Positions 17,914-41,845 of a DNA stretch of 64,000 nucleotides are shown here, one piece after another. Each line of letters starts with the position of its first letter. Position 1 is the stretch's first letter. Both the position numbers and the translations under genes were made by a program. This DNA comes from Hypomesus transpacificus (lineage: Eukaryota > Chordata > Actinopteri > Osmeriformes > Osmeridae), in contig NC_061067.1 of NCBI RefSeq assembly GCF_021917145.1, forward strand, positions 1,276,154 through 1,340,153, read 5' to 3'. The notes below the pieces were generated by a model. That model was not told where the DNA came from and did not search any database. It saw nothing but the letters and a program-made list of their open reading frames with translations.

Positions 17914-20900
17914 ATGACTAAAGAGTATGCAAACATAGAAATGGACCTGGTATGTGCAATATTCATTTATATATCATATATCTAGTTGGATCATTGACAA
18001 TTAGAGCTATGTTGTTGGAGTATGTATAGTTATAAAATGTAATGTCACCAAATGAATCTTTGTTTCTACAGGCTTTTGGTTCTGCCAAGCCGTATGGATC
18101 CACAAGAAGTATTGTCAGAAGAATTGCCTCCAGTCTTCCTTTTAAACCATGCCCCAGGGTCCATTTTCAGGTAGGGCAATGTTTTAAAGAGCCTCAAAGG
18201 ATTTCAAGTGTTAGATTGTTAATGACTGTATATCCTGACTCTTAACTAAGTGTGGTGTATGTATGGTCAGTGTTACCAAGTTCATGGGAAAAGTCAGGGA
18301 TAAAACCTTTTTATTTATTTATGGTGGGCTTGTCCTGGAAAAGTAATAGTCATGAACCAAACATTGCAAAATAGTTTTAAGATGGGCCCAACCACATGCG
18401 CACAGACCAACACCTGTTTGAAAGCCAGCATGGTTTTGATCACTTTTAGAAAGCACACACAGAAAACGTATAAAAATGTGCATTTGTGGTCACAGATGAG
18501 CAGACTTGATATTCTGTTTGTTCTTTTGTGATGTCAATGGTGAAGCCACCTTCATCAACATGGTTTACCTGTTTGAGCTGTGGCCTAAACAAATCTTGGA
18601 ATATCACATGACTAGTGATGTGTGCTTGAGTTCTTCAAATTACCGACAGTCAAAATAAATAGCCTGCTTCAATTGAAGACACATGAGTAACATGCTCTTA
18701 TATATTTATCAAAACTAGTTGTTATACCAATGAAGCTAATTGTTTTGTTAAGTTATTGATAAGTAAACACCATAATTCTGGATGGTTTAAAGTTCATGGA
18801 GGTAGTTTGGTTATGTATTGTAACTTTGCCCTGCTGTCAGAATTCTGCCTCTCATATACTGTCTCTGTCACCTATGTTTTCTCTTTTTCTCTTTTCTTGT
18901 CTCCAGCTGCCCATCCTAGCTTAGAGGAATGCAGTAGGTCTGCTTTAGGTCAGTTTACCTGAAACCTGCAATAATAACCTCATGCTGCCAGGCTGACAGT
19001 GTAATCAGCCTCGTCTCACACCTTTTCTATTGGACAATGCAGTCGGCATGTTTATCTCCCGCTCTCTTTTCTCCTTTGTTTCCTGTCCTAACTACACAAT
19101 AAAGAAAAGTTAAGACTCAAAAGGAAAGTTAATTCAGAAAACGAAAGCTCAAATGTCAATGTCATATCCAACGCTGACCTGTGTGTTATATATATTATGT
19201 GCTGCCATCTGATGTGTCTGATGAACTCTGCCCTGCCTCTCCCTAGCTGCACCCTTACACTGAGGAAGCTGGCTTGTTAAACAGCTCCCAGAGGCAGAGT
19301 GGGCTGTTGGCCTCTCTGGCTGATGTGGGCTGGATCGACCGGGAGGACGAACAGGATGGGGGCCTCAACGGAATGCCCAGGTGAGCAGGGGAGCCTAGGG
19401 TTTATACTGTGAAATGTTTAGCCACCTGATAACAACCCCATAAATGGGCCAACTAGTTAGTTCCCAATTAGGGGTGCCTGTTTTGAAAAACTGTTTTGTT
19501 TTTTTAACGATTACTGACAGTCTTTAGTGACCATTAACAAATTTAGAATGGGCAAGTGTCGGCTCCAATTTTTTGGGTTTTGAAGTTTTGTGATCAGAAC
19601 AGCAATTTTTTCTTGCTCAAATGTTTTCTGGCTACAGTTTTTGGGCCTCGATTTTTTTGGGCTTGAATAATTTGGCTGGAATGTTTTTGGCACAAATGTT
19701 GTCGGGTCAAATTTTCTGGGTTTGAATTTTTGGAATCTACATGTAACCATTTAATCTCAAATTGATTGAGAAAGCGGTTGTTTACTAGCAGCTCGTGGCA
19801 TTCAATGTCATATTCCTTAAGTAACATTAGGCTTGTTTGTTTTTGGTCCTGTTCCAACAGGTCAGGGGCTCCTTCAGGACTTATGTTCCGCTCCCAGCAG
19901 TCTCAGCCCAGCAGACGTCCTCTGACTAGGCAGAGGTCATTACCCAGCCTGAACCGGGCTGACCTGAACCCCCAGGGCCAGACGACCGTCAACAATGAGG
20001 CCATCCAGAAGATCAGTGCTCTGGAGACTGAGCTGGCTAAACTGCGGGCCCAGATAGCACAGATCGTTCTGGCCCAGGAACAGAATGCACAGCCAGCCGG
20101 TATGAGACAGAACAGTCACAAAAACACACAGAGGGAGTAGGAAAACATCATTTCAAGAGGATGACTCTTACTTTTTCCACTGTAATGACCTGTACCCGCC
20201 TGGAGGTGGCAGCATTTTTACATTCATCTCATAGATGTTTCACTTTCTCCCCTCTTGCTCAGCTCCTTCCGCAGGTGTACCTCCGCCTCCCCCTCCCTGT
20301 GCTCCTCCTCCTCCTCCCCCCCCCGCCCCCTCCCCCTCCCCCCGTCGGTCTCCAGAGGAGCTTCTCAGCTATTGACCTCATCAAAGAGCGCCGGGGGAAG
20401 AAGTCTGATAGTCTGCTCACGATTGTGGATGAGGGGCCTCGGCAGGCTGAGGTCCCAAGCATGCTGGATGTTCTGAAAGACATCGGCAAAGTCAAACTGC
20501 GTTCAGTCAAGAGGTGAGGACCGCCATCACCACCGACGTCTGTCCATATGCATGTGATGGTCAGCCTTAGGAAGGGCTTGACAGTTGTGGTATTTTCATG
20601 GTTGAGGAGACTCCATAACCAAATTGTCGTCTACGTCTGTTGTTGCAGTCGCTCTGACGAGGGCAAGGCCAAGGTCTGTGACCCCACAGATGCCGCCTCA
20701 CTCATCGCCGAGGCCCTGAAACGCAAGTTTGCCCACCGCCATCGCCACGACAGCCAGGAGGACGACCAGGAGTTCAACCTCCCTGCCCCAGAGGTCAAAC
20801 CTCGCCCAGAGGCACCGCTGGTGAGACGGCCGCTGTGGCTCCCTGACTGCCTGTTCTCTCCCATCGCTGAAAGACAGATGGTGTGTGTTTGTGTGGTATA

Positions 20901-20982
20901 GTGACACAGTTCTGTCCTTGTCTTGTCTGTGTAGTTTGGTCAGCACATGCTGAAGTCCACAGGGAAGAGACGGGTCCTGTAA
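17914..20982 (+). CDS. mtfr1: Mitochondrial fission regulator 1 (MTFR1), about 325 aa, seven coding exons; one-base frame break in a poly-C run
   Basis: Exons are 17914-17949, 18072-18170, 19247-19380, 19861-20099, 20263-20513, 20649-20820 and 20935-20982. The order of conserved blocks matches vertebrate MTFR1 (human 333 aa): KPYGSTRSIVRRIASSLP, SLADVGWIDRE, a coiled coil NEEAIQKISALETELAKLR-like, a proline run, SAIDLIKERRGKKSD, MLDVLKDIGKVKLRSVK, DAASLIAEALKRKFAHR and FGQHMLKSTGK. MTFR1 is a mitochondrial protein that promotes fission and antioxidant gene expression. The summed exons give 979 nt, one base too many. The frame entering exon 20263-20513 and the frame leaving it disagree across the C run at about 20316-20324. 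With 8 instead of 9 Cs the frame is open and reads through prolines. An assembly homopolymer error is the simplest explanation. Poly(A) signals follow at 22445. Confidence 0.93.
19511..19750. repeat. Degenerate TTTTGGG-type tandem sequence in mtfr1 intron
   Basis: The plus strand repeats loosely spaced TTTTGGG / TTTTCTGG / GAATTTTTGG phrases. On the minus strand they read as Pro-Lys-x-Phe-like repeats in an accidental ORF. The unit is roughly 20-27 bp and heavily diverged. No gene is supported. Confidence 0.5.
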
Positions 20983-22460
20983 GGAGCTGTTGAAGACGAG
21001 CAAGGACATTCGAGTCTGGACATTCGAGGGCTTCATCTCAGTCTGTTCCTCAGCTGTCACTTCAGAGGAACACGTTCATCTCTGCCACAGCAGTCAGCCT
21101 GCTCTCCTTCCCTGTTCACCCTCAGTGCTGCATCTCAAGACAGCCTCATCGTTTTTGCACTTTGATAACTTACAGTATCACTGCTCAGTTGGACCAAAAT
21201 GTTTTTATTTGTACTCAGTTGCTTGGTGTGAAATTTCCTGAAATTGAGGAAAATTCCTGTTCCGATAGGCCCTCTGTTCAAAGTCTTCAATTAACATTTT
21301 CTGTGTGACGTGCATAAGCCATACTGTGTGCATTATGAGTATGTTGTGGACTCACACGATTAACTTAGTAGTTCACTACAGAATCCTAATAGCCTTCCTG
21401 GTCTATTTGTTATCATATTGTATATGTGGGATTAGTGCACATTATCTTCTTTATTGTCTCTTTTGTTGGGAAGGTTGCTTTTCCTCAGAGCTAGTGTAGG
21501 CTCTAAACTTTGATCTAACACAGAGGAAAGGAATCCTTTTCTGACGTCTGGTCTCTTGTGGAGTAATGTGTATTTTTGTCTTTGTAGTGTAATTTATAAT
21601 TTGGGATACTTATTTATGTTTTGGTTTTAGGAAATCATTTATTTTTTTAACTGAACGCAGAAAATAATGTGATTGCTCTAACCCATTGCTGAGTGCATTA
21701 AGAGAATAGATGACTAAATGTATTTATAGCGGAATTTAGCCTGTTTCTATTTTAGCTGTGAGATTTGTATTGAGAGAACATAACAAGACCAGTTTCCAAG
21801 CAGAAACCTGCCAGTCTCAATACCTCAAGCCTGATCGCTGCCTGATCGCTGCCTGATCGCCACCTTATCACCGCCTGATCGCAGGAAACAACATTGACCT
21901 TGACGTTAATCTGTAGCAGGTATACGCTGCTTCTTGTCTAACCTTGCCAGTGGTAGAAGTTGTGTTTTCGTTCAACAGTAGAAGCTTTCACCTGTCGTTT
22001 GGGGCCTTAACTCTGTCCCACAGTTCAGAGACAAAAACATTCCATGAGGGAGGTCACTTAGTGACGACTTAGGTGCATTTGTATCATTCTGTTGTAATGA
22101 CACGGTACCTTGGTGCAAAGGGAAAGCTGCTTCAAACAACTCTAACCATAGTTCCGATATCATAGTTATAGTTATGGCAGTAATACTTGATGTTTTGAAA
22201 ACAAAACCGATATCCTTGACTAAAAACAAATAGCAACCGTTGAGAACAACCTCAGTGTTTTGTATCAGTATGACACTAATCATAAGGATTCCAGTTTGAT
22301 AGAAGAGGTCAGTGTTTTGTATATCATGGTTAGTTTCCATTGTTCTGTCAATGATGATTCAAGTGTGCCTTCAAACTACACTGTGACACTACATTGTTTC
22401 TTATCTGTTAAAAGTTCTGTACCTAGACTGGAATCAAATTCATTAATAAAATAAAAACAA
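20983..22460 (+). other. mtfr1: mtfr1 3' UTR
   Basis: Non-coding sequence from the stop codon to tandem AATAAA signals at 22445 and 22450. It contains a short GCCTGATCGC repeat (about 21829-21883). The convergent pde7a transcript ends about 240 bp further on. Confidence 0.7.
22445..22455 (+). terminator. mtfr1: Poly(A) signal of mtfr1
   Basis: Two overlapping AATAAA hexamers (22445-22450 and 22450-22455), the first strong candidates downstream of the mtfr1 stop. Confidence 0.7.
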
Positions 22461-22687
22461 AAGAAACTGTGCAGTGTTCTTAGTCACTCCAAGATTAGGG
22501 GGAGATATAAACTACTAGATTGACACAGGGCATAGAAACTAGCAAATGATTACATTTGTGGGGTTATTACAAATCACAGATAAGATCATTTTTGCTTCGA
22601 TTCAGATATAATATCAGGTTGTGACTCACCAAGGTCAAAGACCATGTCAGGCATAATTAAGGATTTGGGCCCATTATGTCAACTGGT

Positions 22688-22693
22688 TTTATT
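22688..22693 (-). terminator. pde7a: Candidate poly(A) signal of pde7a
   Basis: Plus-strand TTTATT, which is AATAAA on the pde7a strand. It would give a 3' UTR of about 1.7 kb and places the gene end just past that of mtfr1. Confidence 0.55.
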
Positions 22694-24382
22694 AATCAAA
22701 AGGCAACTGCAACAGGCATGTATCAAAAGGGGAATATGGCTAAGCCTTCACAAAGTCTGGCTTGAAGCTGAAGTCTTCATCCCAAAATGGCTGTTGCGAC
22801 AAATTGTAAACAGTTTTTATCAACAGTCTTACAGCACTTACAACAAAAATACAAGTCAGCTAAAATCAGAAAAGCACCTGTTATCGTTCAGAATGTCTAA
22901 ATACAAACACCTGTTTTTGTGCCACTGTACAAGATCAAAGCAGACAAACTAAAAACATCAGGAAATGGAATGTTCAAAAGTCACCTTTTTTTCCATATAA
23001 AGAAGGAACAGACTGGGGGGGGGGGGGGGGTTCAGTATTTTCTCCTTACAACAAAAGGCAAAAGGACTGGACAGTGCATTAAAAGGGACAAGCACACCAT
23101 GCACTTCGTGGGAGGAGCAGGAGCTGGTTTGGTCACTTAGCGTAGTCTGTGCATAGTTATAAGGCATCAGTCGAGCAGGTCTTCTTGGTTGCATGTGGTT
23201 AAAAGAGACATTCTGTAGAGGAGGGAGGGAGTCGCCTTCAGTAGTTGTAAAGGAAACCAGGCTGATCCTCTGGAGAGGTGGCCCCTCCCCCGCGTCTTGC
23301 AGTCCTTCCCTCCCCCTCCGGGTGGCGATAGGCGTACCCTGAGCCAGTGGAGCTGTGGTGAGATGTGCGTGTGATGACTGAGGGAGTGATCCAGGGTTCA
23401 ACGTCAGGTTCGGGAGGCCCAGGTCCTCCTGCCAGCTCTAACACCACTGACTGACTTGTTGCTTCATCTTCAAAACAGCTGGACTCCTTTCAGAAGAGCA
23501 AAGAGGAAGTGGAGTTGTGAAATACTTTTGTTGACTGTTCATCACGCCTCTGTTGGAGAGAGGCTGCGTGTCTGATACTGTCGCTGGGAGGGACTGAAAG
23601 AGAGGCTGGGAATACGAGGGAGCACAGGTGGAGCGATTTATGGCATCTGGTGTGTTTGTCCGTCTGACTGACTTGGGCGTTACTCATGGCTTCGAAGGTG
23701 ACAGTTTAAACCCAAGTGGTTTTTTCACATCTGTGCTTACAAGGCAAATCTGGACATTATTTGTTAGAGGGACAGATAGGACGAACAAACAGGACATCTG
23801 TAAACAGTCTTCATAGAGGCAGCAAAACGACAGGGCTTATCACATTATATTTCTCACACGAGGAAGAATATTTCGGTACGAATGCATCAACACACACGGC
23901 ATTTTTGTCAAGTCTTAAAGCGAGGCTTGTCTCTGAATACTCAAGGTGTTTTCAAATCGATTTCTTCAAAGTCATTCAAGGACATTTGAATGCAAATGGA
24001 ACTTCCCATCCAGGTGTTTATCCAGTTCTTGTTATTCCCTTAAATTTGCCATCCAAATAGTGGTGTGTCAAATCAGTAATGCCTACAAACTACAGAGGAA
24101 AAATAAATAAAATAAGCAAATTAAAGGAAATACAGCAGTAGCCAAATGAGGTATCTATGTATTGCTCTATGTCAAAGAAAGAAAGGAATTAAAATTAAAT
24201 AAATAAAAATCAGTGGTTTATCAAAATGAGATGGGGGGGGGGGGGGGGGGGGGAGCAACAAAAAGTGTCAGGATTTGGTGGGGGGGGGGTGACTGGTACA
24301 CTCATTCCTTCCCCACCCTCTTCCCAAGGGTGACAAAGACCCCAGGCCATGGATCAGGGGGTCAAAGGGCAAACATGGAGTG
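22694..24382 (-). other. pde7a: Probable pde7a 3' UTR
   Basis: Downstream of the pde7a stop codon. No coding exon is visible. It contains two G runs (23015-23030 and 24233-24253), which are C runs on the transcript strand. Confidence 0.55.
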
Positions 24383-37466
<13,084 letters not shown>

Positions 37467-40400
37467 TGAACTAAAACAGAGCTCAATCCAGATCAAAACT
37501 CAAAATGGAAAGGAAAAAAACCCAGTGAGTTAAGAGAGCTAAAAATGTGCAGAATTAAATGGAAAGCCAGGTAATGGGAAATTGTTGCAGAGTATTTATC
37601 CTTTTGCGTGTAAGGAAATCCTCAATGCTTGCCCTGTAAAGTTATTTTGTTCTCATTGACTTTAAACTTGACAAAATCCTCGTCATTAATATAGTCTCTG
37701 TATTTCTCTTCTCGCGTGTCTCCTTTGGTCTCATTCTATTCGAATTGCAACCATGCTGCTTTTTTTCTTCCTTTTTTCACACAAATCTGGGCCTTCAAAG
37801 GACAAGGCCTGTTTATTCTCTGTATGTTTATAAAATCGCTTCCTCATTTTTCTTTTCCAGGAAAAAAATCCTCTCATCAGACGGTCTTCATCGTGGCATG
37901 GCTCCCCAGTATGTCTCCAAATCAAAACAAAAGGCACGACCAGCGACCACTTCAAATGGGATATCTGCTGATGCACGACACCGGTGAATGAGGTGAAAGA
38001 AATCCTAGAAAAAATATATTCGACTTCCCTTTACAGTGGTTCGGTGGTTTTCATTCAGTGTTTTAAACCAGTAGAGTCACTGGTAGCATGTATTCTTTCA
38101 TTTTTTTTTGTAAATTCAAGGATTATTAGCACGAGTACTTCACCACGCATCGGACTCACTCAATGCAGCGCTGTCATTAAAACAAAGTGTCTGGCTTTGA
38201 GGGAAACCCGACGTTCATCAATCAGAAGCACTAGTCCGACGTAAATTGTCACATGGTGGAAATAACTGAAAAATAAACTGAACGCGAAACAAAAAACACG
38301 TAAATTGCTCTACCACTACCTAATCTTTCTAAACAGTCTAGTTTCAGCATACACCATAATCTCCTTGGCATACACACCACCTGCCAAAGATGGAGCTGTT
38401 GAAGCTTTCACAAAAAACGCCCTTGTGAAGCTTATCCAATCGCAGCAAGGCAACGTATACAACGCCAATAGAGATTTGACTGTTGTATGTCATTCGTTTG
38501 TAAAAGGATACGCTATTGGCTACACGTTCAGGGTGATCCCGAGACCGATTTGAGCAGTCATTTGCCGACGGCACGGACCTCCACAAGGGTATTCCACCAC
38601 AACGGGGTTTGCCCTACAGCGGTCCACATCATTGCCTGTGATTACCTTCCTTGCATGAGTCATCCAGTTGTAGACTACTTGAGTGGGACTCTCTACAAAC
38701 AGTTCTATAACGCGAGACAAAGTTGGAAAGCAACAGTTTCTAGATGTCGTTTTTTTTATTTATTAAGAACCACAGGCTGGACCTAATATTGTCTGGAAAT
38801 GGCTGCTTGTGGCTATTTGGCAGCTACCCACAATGAGTCAACTATAGCCTATGCTATTGTTTTGCTATTGTTATGCTATTTATTCTGGAATTGCCTATCG
38901 TTGACTATTTGGAAGATGTGGGGACAAAGGGGAGAGGGAATATTATCACTTCAGCAAACAGGACACGAAACAGCTCAGTCAAAAATACACTTTAATATGC
39001 CTACTTTCTTAAGGCTTAATTGATCAATCCTATACTACCTGGGAGTCAGAGACTAGTCATTTTCCATCTTAAATGCTCATCCAAGAAACCACGAATGTAA
39101 TTCTTGCAATTTTCCCCAAACCATCTTCAACGTTTTTAATGTATTTTTATTTTAAGTTTTTTTTGTCTCGTGCCGGGGATCTGGTGGACAATGGTGAGCT
39201 GCGCCATGGCAACAGTCAGGTTCACTGCCAGTTGAGGTCATAATGAGAGTAACACCCCCTTCCTTTCTACCCCCCCTCCCCCCACCCCTTCCCTCCATGG
39301 CTCACAATGCAATTCCACACAATCACACCCCCTGCCACAAGGTCCTGTGTCTTTTCCAGGCAACCAAGGCAACATTGTGGAAAATTGCAGCCGAAAACTA
39401 CAGTCAGTCGCCCTCAGCAAAGACCACCGATGACAGGGGAGAACAAAATCATCCTGACAGTCTTGAAAACAACGCTGAAGCGTTATATTTGGTTAGTTGT
39501 GTACTGTACATTTACATTGCAGGAATGAATAAAGGGAAATGTCTCTCAAAATCAATGTGAAATATAATACAGTGCTCTTGCTGTTGTTATTTAGTCTATT
39601 TGTTCCAAGTCCTTTCCTCTAAGCCACCATGAAACAAGACTCTCTGGTATGTACTGTATCCCAAAGTGTAGATTAGTGTACACATGCACTTCTACTGATG
39701 TGTGTGTGTTTGTGTATTGTTTGCATATGTGCATGTTTGTGTATAAAACTTATTAAGGAAGCCATTTTGTAACTACATATTTCCCATAGTCAGTACACAG
39801 CACACACACACACACACACACGTCCCTTGACAGACATAGTTAGCTGCCACAGTCACAGCTGGGGCCCCAGGGCTTTTGGGGGAAGGGGATGAACAGGTGA
39901 GTCGCATACCTGCTGAAAGCCTCAGGGGCTCCAGGTATCTGCTTGCAGTTCGGTCCCCCTCCCCTGCCCCCGGGACTTTCCAGAAGGTCTGAGGATCTCC
40001 CTGGGTCTTAATTGATTTACCCGTTATAAAACCAAAGTTATTTGAGATTAAAGATAATAGTGCTGTCAGCCTAACTGTTTGCAAACCAGCACACTGCTAT
40101 CAATGCATACATTGTAAGGCGACTGTTTATTTACTATAAAACAATCACCCAATAGTTGAATTTGTACTGTTTGTATGCACAATAATAAGAACAACATTAC
40201 TGAATTACAATTTAGTAGATTTTTGCATTACTCAGCCAGAGCTGAGGTGCCAAAAAATCTGTAATTAAATGAAAAGGTGCAACTCTCACAGTTCATAACT
40301 TGATTTGTAGTGTAAACGTTACCAAGTGTGCAGAGCCATCTAGTGGTGAAAAACCGCTTTTACAGGTTTTTTAAGGTGCCCCCCATAGAGGGCAGCAGAG

Positions 40401-41845
40401 GCATCAAATTGGTTGTTTGGCGTTTTATGGGTTAAACAGTATAATACCACTTAGCTCAGCGGGACGATTTAAGCTATAACTGTTTAGCTGTGACTGAATA
40501 AATAGTAAAAACAACAATTATAATAACTACAGTAACCAAGTCAAACATCATCACTAACATATAGATTTGAATTAACACATTATCAATATCCCCACTTGAT
40601 CCTGCACCGTATTTGCATTCATCTTACAGGAAAGCTTACCCTGGTCTGCCACCAGAGGATACTCTTGTGCTGTCTGTTTCTATTCTTTTTTATGTGTTTT
40701 GATAGCTGAACAAAAACATATAGAACCTTATCAGAGACCGAGGACAACTTAAAAATCATACTTTCACTGAAGCACATCACTGTGCAGAATGAAACCTTTT
40801 CATGCTCAGTGAATGATTCGGAAGCAGAATGATTCATTTAATGATTGAGGCCACAGAGGCTTCCCTTAGATTCAACAGGACATAAACAGCCCTGAATAGT
40901 CTGGCATCGTAGAACTGAATCATATTGGAGAACCCAATCATGTTGGAGACCCAGTAAGAATATCAGTGGCAAATTAACACTCATTAGCCAGCCCTGTCAT
41001 CGCCAAGTTCTCCCAGTTCACCATCTACCATTACCATGGGCCAGGGAAACTTGAGGCCATGACAAGCATGATGTTTTATTCATCCCTCAGCCTTCCACTG
41101 ATCCAGAGGCCCTGAGAGTAGATACCTGACTCCATTGACCTGACTGCCTCACAGGGTGAAAGACTGGAGCTCTGGACCTGAGGGAAAGGAACAGGTAGGA
41201 TCAGAAGAAGACGAGGAGATCTTCACAGCACCTGCTTTGAACCGTCAGTTAGGTGTGTTTGTTTGTTTGTTTTTGTGTTGTTTGTTCAATGACAACGTCT
41301 AATTAATCACCGAATGACAGATTCATACTTCTGGTCTCAATATGAGACATTGTTTTAACAGATTTGGATCCAGAGTCCAGATATTGACAAAGCACAGGAC
41401 TTGTAGTGGAAATAGAGTAAGTGGGTGAAATGTGTGTCCAAGTGGTAGCTTCTTTATGTTGAGAAAACGACATGGTTATTTATAACATCTCTGTAAATAA
41501 TGAATAGGCTTGATGCTCTAACAGTAGACCAGCAGATCAGTGGAGCTTAACAACCACATATCATGGAACTGTATGGCGTCATGTGTTCAGAGCAAACTCT
41601 GAACACACTGCATGAGTGGTGCTCATGCAGTTGCAATAGTGGCATTTGGTTACTAATGGGGTCCCTGATATAAGTGTGACAGATGTGTACCAATCTGATG
41701 TTGCTGTGGAACATGAGACCAACTGACGTTTAGGCATCATGCTGTTATGAGTGGTTGAGCTTTCAAAAAGGATGCCTGCGGTCCGAAAGGAAGTCCTTGT
41801 GGTGATTTCTCTCCATGTGTGCTGAACAGGTGCTGGTGAAGTGAG
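37467..41845. other. Intergenic region between pde7a and dnajc5b (divergent genes)
   Basis: The pde7a promoter should lie just above 37466 and the dnajc5b promoter and leader below 41846. I see no coding exon. An RFX X-box-like motif (GCGCCATGGCAAC) occurs near 39201. A unique block at about 39830-40090 with AT-rich cores looks like a conserved element candidate. Twin hairpins lie at 41582-41631. Neither promoter shows a clear TATA box to me. Confidence 0.5.
41582..41631. other. Two adjacent perfect hairpins upstream of dnajc5b
   Basis: The first hairpin is TGTGTTCAGAG / CTCTGAACACA with the 4-base loop CAAA. The second is ACTGCATGAG / CTCATGCAGT with the 5-base loop TGGTG. They share only base A41607 at their junction, so about 50 bases are almost fully self-complementary in two units. 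The site is about 215 bp before the dnajc5b ATG, in the promoter, leader or an intron. Confidence 0.8.
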
